A stretch of DNA of 62,229 nt from a virus. Location: positions 1 through 62,229 of IMG/VR virus record IMGVR_UViG_3300027836_000012; one strand, given 5' to 3'. Numbering within the stretch: the stretch's first letter is position 1; every line of letters begins with the position of its first letter. A program made the translations under genes and the position numbers. A model generated the notes under the pieces. The model was not told the DNA's origin, searched no databases, and saw only the letters and a list, made by a program, of their open reading frames with translations. This document shows, one piece after another, positions 17,320-26,468 of the stretch.

Positions 17320-17876
17320 ATTTCTTTTGTCTCATCGTATTTAACTACTAACCATCCAAGACGATATAAATCAGCTTCAATTTCTTCAGTGACTACACTT
17401 TCAGGAACATATCCGGTCTTAGCCTTCCATTCTTCTTCAGTCATAGTCCCATCGTATGCAAGATTTTGCCCGCCGATTCCTGAACAGTACCAATCAATAT
17501 AATCACCTTCTTGTCGCATGTCTGCAACAATACCTCCAGCTGACCTCCAACTACAACCCCATGTTTGCTCTTTTAAAATGGGCCACATTTCTCGTTTCAT
17601 AAAGTCGTTATTGCACATTGCGGCGTAGAGATTCTGTGCGTAAGATTCGCTTGCACGAACTTTCTCCAGTATCCAATCAGTAGTTACAAGATCGTACTCC
17701 ATGTTGTCTTTCATAGATTCAGGAGTTTGCCATTTTTTATCAGCATCTTCTAAAATCTTTTGAAACATGTCCAAGTAGTCCTTATTAGGCTCTTCACCTT
17801 TTTCTTCCATGCGCTTAACGTAACCTTCTTTTTGGAAGGTATGTCGTTGTGAACTTTTACTTGGTTTTTTGCTCAT
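17316..17876 (-). CDS. Hypothetical phage protein (186 aa)
   Basis: Start set at ATG 17876 (MSKKPSKSSQ), which overlaps the end of the upstream secreted-protein gene by 20 nt; the longer frame to 17933 would overlap more. Basic head, acidic helical body, Trp-rich centre. Function unknown. Confidence 0.6.
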   Translation of the reverse strand: MSKKPSKSSQRHTFQKEGYVKRMEEKGEEPNKDYLDMFQKILEDADKKWQTPESMKDNMEYDLVTTDWILEKVRASESYAQNLYAAMCNNDFMKREMWPILKEQTWGCSWRSAGGIVADMRQEGDYIDWYCSGIGGQNLAYDGTMTEEEWKAKTGYVPESVVTEEIEADLYRLGWLVVKYDETKEI

Positions 17877-18192
17877 GCCAGTCGCCTTGAAAGCAGTGTC
17901 GCAGTTCGTGACCAATAGTGTCATGGTCTGCACGTTTGCCTGTAATTATAAGGCATCGATCAGGCCACCAAAATGCACAGGCTTGAACAGCATAGGCAAA
18001 CCCACTGTTACCAAATTTCTTACTTTCTTGATTGCATACTTGCAATGGGTTATCAACTGTGCGCCATTCGACTTGCATAGATCGATTAGTGCCTTGCCTA
18101 ACATCGTATGTTTTGCGCGGGTCGTCTGACACTGGACCAGCATGTGCTACAGAAAACATTGTTGCTATCAGTAAAGTAATTGCTTTTTTCAT
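17857..18192 (-). CDS. Exported small HExxH protein (111 aa)
   Basis: Signal peptide MKKAITLLIATMFSVAHA, then a Cys-containing domain ending with TIGHELRHCFQGDWH. The HELRH matches the zinc motif of the gene at 16267, but here in a short, exported protein. Could be a minimal periplasmic metallopeptidase. No SD-deciding alternative start. Confidence 0.65.
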   Translation of the reverse strand: MKKAITLLIATMFSVAHAGPVSDDPRKTYDVRQGTNRSMQVEWRTVDNPLQVCNQESKKFGNSGFAYAVQACAFWWPDRCLIITGKRADHDTIGHELRHCFQGDWHEQKTK

Positions 18193-18214
18193 ATTTGCCT
18201 CGGTTGCCTAAAAT

Positions 18215-18314
18215 TGGTACAGATGGTAGGATTCGAACCTACAAAGGCAGTCTAAGACCAAGCCTCGTTCCCTCCCCGAAGGGAGGAGGTCTACCATATT
18301 CCACTCACATCTGT
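18215..18314 (-). tRNA. Aberrant tRNA-like gene, possibly Leu
   Basis: Perfect 7-bp acceptor stem (ACAGATG/CATCTGT), encoded CCA, perfect T arm (GTAGG/CCTAC around TTCGAAT) and a Leu-like D region (GTGGAATATGGTAGAC). The middle is odd: a GC-rich hairpin (CTCCC TTCG GGGAG) follows the D arm, then a TTGGTCTTAGA stretch resembling a Leu(UAG) anticodon loop but without a proper stem. 97 nt without CCA is too long for an ordinary Leu tRNA. It has its own promoter. Anticodon left undetermined. Confidence 0.6.
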
Positions 18315-18320
18315 ATTGTT

Positions 18321-18349
18321 ATTGTATGATCATTACCTATTGCTGTCAA
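18321..18349 (-). promoter_or_regulatory. Sigma70-type promoter of the tRNA-like gene
   Basis: Minus strand TTGACA, 17-nt spacer, TACAAT, ending 6 nt before the mature 5' end of the tRNA-like gene. Confidence 0.8.
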
Positions 18350-18351
18350 CC

Positions 18352-19314
18352 TTATTTTTGGTTTACAACTGCCATTACATCTTTGATTAGTTTATTTTGG
18401 GCAGATGTTTCCGCACCCGACCAAGCAAACTTTTCAATTGATACTCCGTAAGTAATCTTATTTTTATTTAACCCTCTTGGGTTAAAAATCCAATGTGCGG
18501 CATTTGGGTAAAACCAAACTTCTATGTCTGAATTTTTGGCTTCTTGATGTTTTAGCCAAACCGCAGGCGCTGTAGATCTGCCCTGGCAACCAATTGCAGT
18601 ACCGGGTGGAGTTAGCGCATCTGCCTGCATAAGAAAACACGGATCAGCCCTGTTCCAAATCCAGCTTGTTTCGGTATCACCTGCAAAGTTATCTAATTCA
18701 CCGTAGATTAACTTAATTGGAACTTTAGGGTGATGAGGCAAACCAATACCAGTTCCGGTCATACCTTCTGCAAATATTGCAGGCACTTTTTTAGGATCGA
18801 CTACTGCTGAAATGTTGGCCGCGACAGCCGCTCCGTTACTTATACCATAAAAGTAAATCTTTTCAGTGTTAATATCTGTTCGAGTAAGTGCCCACTTATA
18901 TGCTTCATATGTAGTTTTGAACAACATACGCTGTCTAGCTTCTGCTGTAACTTTCACTGAAAAGAATCTCCATCCTTGATGGAATCCATTCATTTCATAT
19001 GCATCAAACAGTAAGGTGGCAACGCCATTGCTTCTAAATGCCCTGGCAATATCTTTGCCGTCAACTTTGCCACCACCGCCGTGTATATAGATTATTAATG
19101 GAGGCTTTGATCCTGGTTTTGGAATATCAAATTCTACTGATGAGTGACATGGGTCAAAGCCAGATATATTTCCTTCAACTGAATGCATCTGTGGCCGCAC
19201 TTCTAGGAGAGTTGCATTTCCTATGGACTGCGGACTACATTCGGTTTTAGATATTTGACTGAAACAGGTTGTGGTGTAGACTGCAAAAATCAGAGTTAGA
19301 AACAATCTAGTCAT
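18352..19314 (-). CDS. Exported dienelactone-hydrolase-like alpha/beta hydrolase
   Basis: 320 residues with a signal peptide (MTRLFLTLIFAVYTTTCFS). Oxyanion region IIYIHGGGG, nucleophile Ser159 in GISNG, probable Asp208 in GELDNF and His in NAAHW complete a serine hydrolase triad. Periplasmic esterase or hydrolase; substrate unknown. Has its own sigma70 promoter and looks like a captured host gene. Confidence 0.8.
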   Translation of the reverse strand: MTRLFLTLIFAVYTTTCFSQISKTECSPQSIGNATLLEVRPQMHSVEGNISGFDPCHSSVEFDIPKPGSKPPLIIYIHGGGGKVDGKDIARAFRSNGVATLLFDAYEMNGFHQGWRFFSVKVTAEARQRMLFKTTYEAYKWALTRTDINTEKIYFYGISNGAAVAANISAVVDPKKVPAIFAEGMTGTGIGLPHHPKVPIKLIYGELDNFAGDTETSWIWNRADPCFLMQADALTPPGTAIGCQGRSTAPAVWLKHQEAKNSDIEVWFYPNAAHWIFNPRGLNKNKITYGVSIEKFAWSGAETSAQNKLIKDVMAVVNQK

Positions 19315-19342
19315 ATTGGTCCAAATGTGTTATTGATAGCTA

Positions 19343-19371
19343 ATTGTACTACCTAACTCTGTGTAAGTCAA
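19343..19371 (-). promoter_or_regulatory. Sigma70-type promoter
   Basis: Minus strand TTGACT, 17-nt spacer, TACAAT, 29 nt upstream of the hydrolase start at 19314. Confidence 0.7.
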
Positions 19372-19976
19372 TCTTGATGCTTGATGGTACTGTAGTCAAA
19401 AAGCCACACTGGGTCCAATTTTTGATATAGTATCCATTGCTTGGTATGCTTAATAGTTACTGGAAAGTCGACTTGATGTACCCCTGTATAAAATAGGCTA
19501 TCCGCTTGTCGATTTTTTTGGACACCCACACCGTTCCTAAGAAATATATTTTTTAAGCTAACATTGTATTCATTGAATGTAACTGCTATCTGTTTGTACT
19601 TGTGATGTTTTGCCCATCGCACTTGTTCTGGAAACAAATATTTTCCTAATAAAAATCTGCCTCGATGATCGCTGTTAATCCAAGACCTAATACCAGCAAG
19701 ACATATATGTTGATTAAAATCACTTTGATAGATTCCACTACAGCCAACAATATAATCATTGTAATATATTACAAAGAACTTACCGTTAGGGTCTAAGAAT
19801 CTTTTTTCAATCTCTAACAAATACGGAAGGGTGTGAGTTTCAGACTGCCAATGTTCTGCCCACATGTTTGTGTGCGCTGGCTGTGTAGTGTCTAGGAATG
19901 CTTGCCGACAGAATTCAAAGAATTGGTTTCGATCAACGTTTTCAAACGACCTAACACTATAACAATTTTCGCTCAT
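19368..19976 (-). CDS. GNAT-like acetyltransferase (202 aa)
   Basis: Shows the GNAT core order: strand with VIYYNDYIVGCSGIY, then GIRSWINSDHRGRFLLGK, an acetyl-CoA-loop-like R/G segment, and NEYNVSLKNIFLRNGV as the C-terminal helix. ATGA overlap with the next gene upstream. Likely N-acylates a sugar, amino acid or peptide. Family call moderate. Confidence 0.6.
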   Translation of the reverse strand: MSENCYSVRSFENVDRNQFFEFCRQAFLDTTQPAHTNMWAEHWQSETHTLPYLLEIEKRFLDPNGKFFVIYYNDYIVGCSGIYQSDFNQHICLAGIRSWINSDHRGRFLLGKYLFPEQVRWAKHHKYKQIAVTFNEYNVSLKNIFLRNGVGVQKNRQADSLFYTGVHQVDFPVTIKHTKQWILYQKLDPVWLFDYSTIKHQD

Positions 19977-20647
19977 TCTATAATACTGTTAGCCTCGTCA
20001 ACAAACTCTAGTTGCGGACTGCGTACATCATAATTCTTGTATTCAGTTTCTAATTCTAATGGGTGTAACGATTCATGTTGTATTCGATTTTCTACTTTGA
20101 GTATCCTAGATTTAATAACCATATCTACTTCGTAAACTCGAGATCCTACTAGCCGCCAAAATCTATCTCGATCAACAGCGGTATACGCAGGTACCTCTTG
20201 TTCAATTTTTAAATTGTATTTTCCAACATCAACATGATTGTTTTTCTTCCACAACATGTCGTACACCGTTTCGTGTTTCTTGGCAATGCTATAATAATAT
20301 TTCCAATAGTGTCTGTACTCTGCTATTTCAAATGCAGCCTTGAGCAATAGACCAATTTCAGGTCTGTTAAAACTAAATTGATTTCCAAATCGCTTAGTGA
20401 ACAGGAATACAATAAACCAACTTGGATCGTTGTTCCGCCAAAATGCTGAACACAAAAATGATACTAATTCGTCTCCGTCAAATGCACCAATTGTTAGATA
20501 GTGAGTGTTAGTATTAAGATATTTTTGTAATATTGGAGCGTAATCTAACTGCCAGGGTTTTTCAACGCCGCTGTGTTTGTTTTTTAGTTTAGTAATGGCG
20601 ACAGCCTGTTCTAGATGTTCAGGCCCGCAGATTTTTATAGTGAGCAT
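19973..20647 (-). CDS. GNAT-like protein (224 aa)
   Basis: Strand pattern near residues 50-80 (YLTIGAFDGDELVSFLCSAF) resembles the GNAT fold, but the acetyl-CoA loop is not clear. Coupled to the neighbouring GNAT gene and PP-loop gene. Could be an acyltransferase or an inactive relative. Confidence 0.5.
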   Translation of the reverse strand: MLTIKICGPEHLEQAVAITKLKNKHSGVEKPWQLDYAPILQKYLNTNTHYLTIGAFDGDELVSFLCSAFWRNNDPSWFIVFLFTKRFGNQFSFNRPEIGLLLKAAFEIAEYRHYWKYYYSIAKKHETVYDMLWKKNNHVDVGKYNLKIEQEVPAYTAVDRDRFWRLVGSRVYEVDMVIKSRILKVENRIQHESLHPLELETEYKNYDVRSPQLEFVDEANSIIE

Positions 20648-20659
20648 ACACTATATATT

Positions 20660-21577
20660 TTAAGATTGATCTTCTAACCTTCTGATTTGATCTAACGACC
20701 TTTTTACTGTTCCTCTGAACGGTAACCCATTATATTTTTTTTCTAAGTGTTGTTCAAAACTTGCAATTAATGGGTCAATGGATTCGAACCCTGTTTTTTT
20801 AATTCGATTAATCATTTCAGGGTATGCTTCTTTATAGCCTTGTAATTTAGTAGAATTAGTTCCTAATTTGCCAGGAATTTTGTTTCCAACTAAGAGTTCA
20901 AACCATTTCATCTTAGTAAATCCTACTACTATTTCCGGAGTCCATTTAAACCACTCCATTATTGCTGGCCTGTTAATTTCTTGTACGTATTTTGACCAGC
21001 CAATATCGTGTTCCCAATCGCACATTAACCATTCGCTATCTACTTGATAATTATCGTGTTGTCTAAACCAAGTTGGATCGCTTGCACCTGCAATTGGGAT
21101 TTCATCAATGAAATCTAAAAATTTAAGTTGAGGTAAGGCTCTTGGCCGATCAATCTGTGCTAGATCGCTAATTGATTCTGCTTGATTAAGATAAAACGAA
21201 TTCAAATTAAAATCAATAACTTTGTATTCAACTGACAGGCTTTCTGCTATGGTTACTGCATAAGATACATCGTATAGATTTATATCATTTTCATATCTAA
21301 AAATATATGCCTTGACTTCTTTACCTATCTCTTTGTATGCACGTAATATTAATTCACTTTCGCTACCTCCCGAAAACAGCAGACCAAATTTTTTACCTTC
21401 GTAGAAATCAGCAGTAGTTCTTGCATTATATAATACAGCATCTTTAAAATTTTGTATTTTTACAGATTGCGGATTCCATGCAGTAGTAAATGTTTCGTTA
21501 GCAGTTAGTCTACGCCGTTGCGTAGCATCTGTACCATAGTGCCAATAATACCAGTTGTTAAGGCTTGTTTGAACCAT
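20660..21577 (-). CDS. PP-loop ATPase (asparagine-synthase-like)
   Basis: 305 residues. LLFSGGSESELIL near residue 70 is the SGGxxS PP-loop that binds ATP and releases pyrophosphate while adenylating a carboxylate, amide or thio-acceptor. No glutaminase domain, so nitrogen would come from free ammonia or another donor. One of five PP-loop genes in the window. Overlaps the radical SAM gene by 20 nt. Confidence 0.8.
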   Translation of the reverse strand: MVQTSLNNWYYWHYGTDATQRRRLTANETFTTAWNPQSVKIQNFKDAVLYNARTTADFYEGKKFGLLFSGGSESELILRAYKEIGKEVKAYIFRYENDINLYDVSYAVTIAESLSVEYKVIDFNLNSFYLNQAESISDLAQIDRPRALPQLKFLDFIDEIPIAGASDPTWFRQHDNYQVDSEWLMCDWEHDIGWSKYVQEINRPAIMEWFKWTPEIVVGFTKMKWFELLVGNKIPGKLGTNSTKLQGYKEAYPEMINRIKKTGFESIDPLIASFEQHLEKKYNGLPFRGTVKRSLDQIRRLEDQS

Positions 21578-23183
21578 ACTTCTTTTTTCCTGTATAAAAT
21601 ATTCCAGGCTTGCCGCGCATGCCTATTGGTGTAGCAGTTGGCAATTCTTCGTTTATTAACGGTAATCCGTAATGGGTCATTAATGTTTTTTTATATTCAA
21701 CGCCTCTTTTATATTTTAGTTCATCCAATGTTTTTTTACCTGCTAGCAAATATACAGCAGGGGCAGTATATTTGGTTAGTGTGTCATAGCTAACTCCACA
21801 TGACGCCGCATCTGCAATACCAAATCCGCCTAACTTCCATCGAGGATGTGTTCCGCTCTTATCTGAAATGTCTAACACTTGTTTGGCACAACCTCTGAAG
21901 TCTATTCCTAGTTTTTTGTTCACCCAATGCCTAGAATTAAACTGATTAGTTTCTGGAAATTCATAACCGTATTTTTCGCAATTCTTTTCAAACTCAGTAG
22001 TCAGTTTAAGTTCGTCTTTAAATTGCAAATGTTTAGGAAGGATATATAGTGGATTTATTGACCAATGGTCGAGCGGATTATTTTTAGACCATAAGAATTC
22101 TTCTAGTTCGGGTGCAGTATCGGGACTATCTGCAGGTAACCCAATAATCCAACCTGATGATGCTAGCACTTGATCTTTCCATAAGCCTTCTTTTAATTCT
22201 TTTAAAAATGCTAACTGGTCAAGCGGATTAACACCCTTTCCTATAATTTTTGCAGATTTAGGATTTAATGTTTCAATGCCGAAGACTACAGATTTAAGAC
22301 CCGACTCTTTTAGTATTGCCGCTTGTTCTGGAAATCGCATTAATAGATCTAATCGCATATAAGCACTAAAATTAATTTTAAAAGGAAGTTTTGAATACAC
22401 TTCGTCGTATAATAATTTTAATTTATCTACACTATCATTGTGAGTATCGTCAGCAAATATGTAATCAGTAATGCCGTATTTTTCGTAGTTTTCTAACATT
22501 TCCGATCGAATCACCTCTGGTCGTTTAATCCATTCTCCTTTAGTTTTTCCGTTAAGGGGAAATGCACAGAATTTACATTTAAAAATGCAGCCCCTACTAA
22601 GTTCTATCGGAACTGTCATACCTGGCAACATAATGTCAGACTTAGTATATTGAATTTTACTAGTAACAAATTTTTCAAATTCTTTACCTGATGTTTGGCC
22701 TAAATGGTATGAGAGATCAGCTTTAGATATTCCGGCGCACCAATTAGTGTAATCAACAATTTCCTTATCCGAATATCCTATAAATTGATGTATGCCGTAT
22801 ACCTTCCAAATAAAATGTTTGTATCCGCCAGCTACAATTTTAATTTTAGGATTACGGCGCCTACAAAATCGTATAAAATCTATTAGGTCTTGATCATTGC
22901 TATTTTCTTCTAATGCTACTGGACTAGTGCGCTCTATATCAATGCCAAAAATGTCTTTTAAAAAAACATGTCCAAATCCGACCCACAATGTGTCTTTGCT
23001 AATTAATGTATCTAACAGATTTTGTAAATCTTCATCAAACTTATGGAATACCGTTACATCAATAATTTTAACATTGTACCCATTATTTCTTAATTCTGTT
23101 GCGATTCTATAACTACCGGCAGTTTTAACCCCCCCAGGAAATTGAGAGTTGCCGGTTAAAAGTATGCAATGCACCTTTTCCAT
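21558..23183 (-). CDS. B12-binding-type radical SAM enzyme (541 aa)
   Basis: N-terminal Rossmann-like domain (residues 1-150) in the position of a cobalamin-binding domain, then GCIFKCKFCAFPLNG (CxxxCxxC) near residue 190, and FADDTHND, typical of class B radical SAM methyltransferases. The C-terminal part has extra Cys. Probably methylates or rearranges a small molecule made by the neighbouring PP-loop and desaturase genes. Confidence 0.8.
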   Translation of the reverse strand: MEKVHCILLTGNSQFPGGVKTAGSYRIATELRNNGYNVKIIDVTVFHKFDEDLQNLLDTLISKDTLWVGFGHVFLKDIFGIDIERTSPVALEENSNDQDLIDFIRFCRRRNPKIKIVAGGYKHFIWKVYGIHQFIGYSDKEIVDYTNWCAGISKADLSYHLGQTSGKEFEKFVTSKIQYTKSDIMLPGMTVPIELSRGCIFKCKFCAFPLNGKTKGEWIKRPEVIRSEMLENYEKYGITDYIFADDTHNDSVDKLKLLYDEVYSKLPFKINFSAYMRLDLLMRFPEQAAILKESGLKSVVFGIETLNPKSAKIIGKGVNPLDQLAFLKELKEGLWKDQVLASSGWIIGLPADSPDTAPELEEFLWSKNNPLDHWSINPLYILPKHLQFKDELKLTTEFEKNCEKYGYEFPETNQFNSRHWVNKKLGIDFRGCAKQVLDISDKSGTHPRWKLGGFGIADAASCGVSYDTLTKYTAPAVYLLAGKKTLDELKYKRGVEYKKTLMTHYGLPLINEELPTATPIGMRGKPGIFYTGKKKYGSNKP

Positions 23184-23185
23184 AA

Positions 23186-23953
23186 TTATTTTTTTATAAG
23201 TTGAATAACACTGCCGGCAATATCTATTTGATTTCCAACCGCAGTGGTATAACTCTTAGGATATCTGTGATGGTTGTTATGCCAACTTTCTCCCCAGCTA
23301 GGAATAGCCCATAACCAATTGTTAGAACTTTGATCTTTTAAATTATATGTCCTAAAGCCTCCCCACATGCTCGGACTATGACCTACATAATTAACAACAT
23401 TACTCATAAGGGCAGTAATAACTACCGGTATCCAGTGCAAATACACTACTAAGAATATGCCGCCAATTGCATATAGCAGACCACTCCAACAAATCAATAT
23501 TATAAAATAATAACGATGCAAAAATTGTTGATAGCGATCAACAATGAGATGTCGCATACGCCACTTTGTATCAACATTTATATCAGTCTCGTAGTCTAAA
23601 GAAAAGATTTTAAAACCTTTATATAATGGGCTATGTGGATCTCCAGGTTTATCGCTCTTGAGATGATGATTGATATGTATAGCTACCCATGCAAGTGCGC
23701 TACCGGTGCCTGCCAAACATCCGAACACACTAAAAATTTTAGTAAGCACTGAGTTAGTTTGGTAGCTTTGATGTGTAAGTTGTCTATGAAAGGTTACTAC
23801 AATTCCCAAACATCCGTAAATAAAATAGCCTAGCACAATTAACAATATTGCGGTGAGATTAAATCCAGTATGGTGTATTGCTAACATAGAGCTAACCGCA
23901 CAAAATATAAGAAAAAGTTGGGCACCTCTGGTGCTACTGGAGAATATAGTTTT
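23186..23953 (-). CDS. Acyl desaturase (membrane fatty acid desaturase)
   Basis: About 255 residues from ATG 23953. Three histidine boxes: HRQLTHQ, HINHHLKS and WHNNHHRYP, which hold the di-iron site. At least four hydrophobic helices. Introduces a double bond into an acyl-CoA, acyl-ACP or lipid chain. A second desaturase is at 26465. The ATG follows a GATAAATA late-type motif by about 10 nt. Confidence 0.88.
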   Translation of the reverse strand, partial: KTIFSSSTRGAQLFLIFCAVSSMLAIHHTGFNLTAILLIVLGYFIYGCLGIVVTFHRQLTHQSYQTNSVLTKIFSVFGCLAGTGSALAWVAIHINHHLKSDKPGDPHSPLYKGFKIFSLDYETDINVDTKWRMRHLIVDRYQQFLHRYYFIILICWSGLLYAIGGIFLVVYLHWIPVVITALMSNVVNYVGHSPSMWGGFRTYNLKDQSSNNWLWAIPSWGESWHNNHHRYPKSYTTAVGNQIDIAGSVIQLIKK

Positions 23954-23962
23954 CATACCACT

Positions 23963-23970
23963 ATTTATCC
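23963..23970 (-). promoter_or_regulatory. Late promoter-like motif GATAAATA
   Basis: Minus-strand GATAAATA ends 10 nt before the desaturase ATG at 23953. Confidence 0.5.
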
Positions 23971-23987
23971 GGTGGTATATCATCAAA

Positions 23988-23995
23988 AATAAATA
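23988..23995 (+). promoter_or_regulatory. Late promoter-like motif AATAAATA
   Basis: Plus-strand AATAAATA, then TTGC and ATG at 24000, matching the NATAAATA-N4-ATG layout seen elsewhere in the window. Confidence 0.55.
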
Positions 23996-23999
23996 TTGC

Positions 24000-24878
24000 A
24001 TGTCGTTTTTTAAGTCAAAATATCCAATTGTTGCTGTAGGTATGAATCAAGTTTCAACTGTAGAGCTGGCAGTTGCATGCCACAGGGCTGGAATATTTCC
24101 TACTATTTCTGCGTTTAACAATTATAAAGTAGGCGTACTGCAAGTTGAAGATTTTAAAAAAACATTAGAACGGTATATATCTATTACCGGTACATCTGAT
24201 GTCATTGCAAGCATGGGTGCTAAGGATTTTACTAACCCTAAAGTACTAACACTACTATGCGATTTAAAAATAAGTCATGTTGAATTATTAGACAATGTTA
24301 ATCACGAAACTATTAAATCAATATTAGAACATAAAGCACAATTTAATAAACATGCAGGATACGTGATGTTTAAAGCATTGTATGTGCATGATAAATGTTA
24401 CCCGTTTGATGGATTTATAATTAAGGGCCCGGACGGTGCTGGCAGATCCGCACCCGGCGACAGTAACTCGTTAGATACTTACTTTGCTAACTTAAAAAAT
24501 ATAGCACCATCTGTTGCAATTATCCCGTCGGGCGGAATATCAACTAGCCAACAGGTTAAACAATGGATTGATAAAGGTGCAACAGCAGTAGGAATTGGAA
24601 GTGTGTTTGCCGCCAGTAAAGAAAGTCCAATTAATCAAGCAGGCAAGGAAAAAATGATCAGTGCAACTTCTAATGATCTAAAAGTGTTTGATACGGTTAA
24701 TCAACTAGCATTAATTTTTACGCCGTCAGAATCTGATGGCATTAACAATACCCGAGGATTAACCAAAGGAGTACAGACCGGTGAAGTGGGGCATGTGTTT
24801 ATGGGCCGCGGTGTTGACCACATAACTAAGATTCTTTCTGTGAATGATATAGTTCAAAATTTAATTAAAGACTTATGA
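24000..24878 (+). CDS. Nitronate monooxygenase / FabK-like flavoprotein
   Basis: 292 residues from ATG 24000 (the frame is open further upstream, but the late motif and start fit here). VAVGMNQVSTVELAVACHRAG, IIPSGGISTSQQVKQW and GATAVGIGSVFAAS follow the TIM-barrel, FMN-binding pattern of 2-nitropropane dioxygenases and enoyl-ACP reductase II. Oxidises nitronates or reduces enoyl chains. Next to two desaturases, a lipid role is plausible. Confidence 0.75.
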   Translation: MSFFKSKYPIVAVGMNQVSTVELAVACHRAGIFPTISAFNNYKVGVLQVEDFKKTLERYISITGTSDVIASMGAKDFTNPKVLTLLCDLKISHVELLDNVNHETIKSILEHKAQFNKHAGYVMFKALYVHDKCYPFDGFIIKGPDGAGRSAPGDSNSLDTYFANLKNIAPSVAIIPSGGISTSQQVKQWIDKGATAVGIGSVFAASKESPINQAGKEKMISATSNDLKVFDTVNQLALIFTPSESDGINNTRGLTKGVQTGEVGHVFMGRGVDHITKILSVNDIVQNLIKDL

Positions 24879-25309
24879 TTATTATCTTTTACTTTTTGCT
24901 GTGGACTTTTATGTTATACTGGATTCATCGGCTTGCACACGTAATTCCTTTTTTAAAGAAATATCACTTTGATCATCATAAAGTTATTAACCTAAATGAA
25001 GTAAAATGGAATTGGAATAATTTTTTATTGTACAACGACACTAGAAAAAGTACAATTGATCTATGGCTAACAGAAGTTATTCCTACAATTATATTTTCAC
25101 TAGTAACTGGGCAGTGGTGGATCAGTGTGTTTTATTATCTATGGGCCGCACTAATTCAGGAAAGAATAGAACACGACAAAAGTTTTAATTTGCCAGTGCT
25201 TACATCTGGCAAATGGCATCTAATGCATCATAGATATGGCGAATACAATTTTGGTCTTTTCTCTAGTATATGGGATAGACTATTTCGCACTAACAAAAAT
25301 TTTATGTAA
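24875..25309 (+). CDS. Sterol desaturase / fatty acid hydroxylase family protein
   Basis: 144 residues with membrane helices and His clusters HRLAH, KYHFDHHK, and HLMHHRYGEYNFG before the SSIWDRLF ending typical of the family. Shorter than usual (about 200-270), but all His boxes are present. Di-iron membrane hydroxylase or desaturase. ATGA-coupled to the flavoprotein gene. Confidence 0.8.
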   Translation: MIIIFYFLLWTFMLYWIHRLAHVIPFLKKYHFDHHKVINLNEVKWNWNNFLLYNDTRKSTIDLWLTEVIPTIIFSLVTGQWWISVFYYLWAALIQERIEHDKSFNLPVLTSGKWHLMHHRYGEYNFGLFSSIWDRLFRTNKNFM

Positions 25310-26468
25310 TAACATCAGTGTTATTCATATCGCCTATGAAATAACTATGTCCTAAAATTAGTAACCCATCGGCTTGACGATCTATATAATTTAACATGAA
25401 GGTTGGTAGATTGTTTTTAACATAGTTAATTCCTTCCCACCATATTGCATTGGCTTTGGTATCTTTGTAGCCTTCAATGAACCAAGTGTCAAATTCACTG
25501 TACCAATCTTTAGTTGCCTTGTCGGCTTGCCAATACTGGTTATCCCATGTGGTATACAACAACGATCTTAAAATTCGTTCATGTACAGTTCGATACAATT
25601 TTGCAACGGCTTCTTTTGTCCATACTACTTTTTTTTCAGGGTTAGCCTCGACCCATTTTTTTATAACATGTGCTTGTTTTGTCAGTAGTGGTAAACAGTC
25701 TGGACTCCAATAGAAGAACTCGACTGATGAATTTGTATATTCTTTAATATGTTCTGCAACTGTAACAATGTTAGCAGACCTGTCACTAAACCGTGTGTAG
25801 AACTTATTGTTAACGATCATAGTTCTTGGTTTTTCAATACCTAGTACTAGACCTATTGTTTTTTCTTTATCAAATCTTTTTCTAACTTCTGTGAAATGTA
25901 TGTAATTAAATCTAGTTGATCCTAATGGATTTAAGCCTTCTCGTTTATTAAGCACCCAACTAGCATCTCCAGCTGTTTCTAAACTTTGAAATAAATTATC
26001 ACTTAAATCTAAAACATTAATCTTTGTCCTAGGAATAAGATGCTCTACCTCTTTTAATCTAGGGATAGTGTTTAGTTTATGTTCAGCGGCAGCATGTTCA
26101 GGATTCAGTACAGTTTCGTTGACAATAGTAAATTTAGAGTTGGCCTTCTCCATAGTGTTGACAACGATTTCGTCAATTAATAATCCCTGACGAATAAAAC
26201 TCATTAAAATATTATGACTGTCTGCACCACCACTGTAACTTAAAATTACGTAGTCATATTTTTCTCTAATCTGTCTAGCTCTTGCATCGTACAATTGATC
26301 CAACGTTTGTTCTGGCTCAACGGTCCAATCATGTTTACTAAATTCTTCGTTGTTAAAGTTCCATTGTACTTGTTGTTTAACGGTTGCCGCATATAGATAT
26401 GCTTGTATCTTTGAATCAAAAGTCTGACCGTTACAAGTATAAAATCCCAATTTTGGATTAATATTCAT
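25302..26468 (-). CDS. PP-loop ATPase (388 aa)
   Basis: VILSYSGGADSHNIL near residue 75 is the PP-loop. Longer C-terminal part without known motifs. Adenylates a substrate as in asparagine or thiouridine synthases; no glutaminase domain. ATGA overlap with the upstream desaturase; converges with and overlaps the sterol desaturase gene by 8 nt. Confidence 0.8.
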   Translation of the reverse strand: MNINPKLGFYTCNGQTFDSKIQAYLYAATVKQQVQWNFNNEEFSKHDWTVEPEQTLDQLYDARARQIREKYDYVILSYSGGADSHNILMSFIRQGLLIDEIVVNTMEKANSKFTIVNETVLNPEHAAAEHKLNTIPRLKEVEHLIPRTKINVLDLSDNLFQSLETAGDASWVLNKREGLNPLGSTRFNYIHFTEVRKRFDKEKTIGLVLGIEKPRTMIVNNKFYTRFSDRSANIVTVAEHIKEYTNSSVEFFYWSPDCLPLLTKQAHVIKKWVEANPEKKVVWTKEAVAKLYRTVHERILRSLLYTTWDNQYWQADKATKDWYSEFDTWFIEGYKDTKANAIWWEGINYVKNNLPTFMLNYIDRQADGLLILGHSYFIGDMNNTDVIT

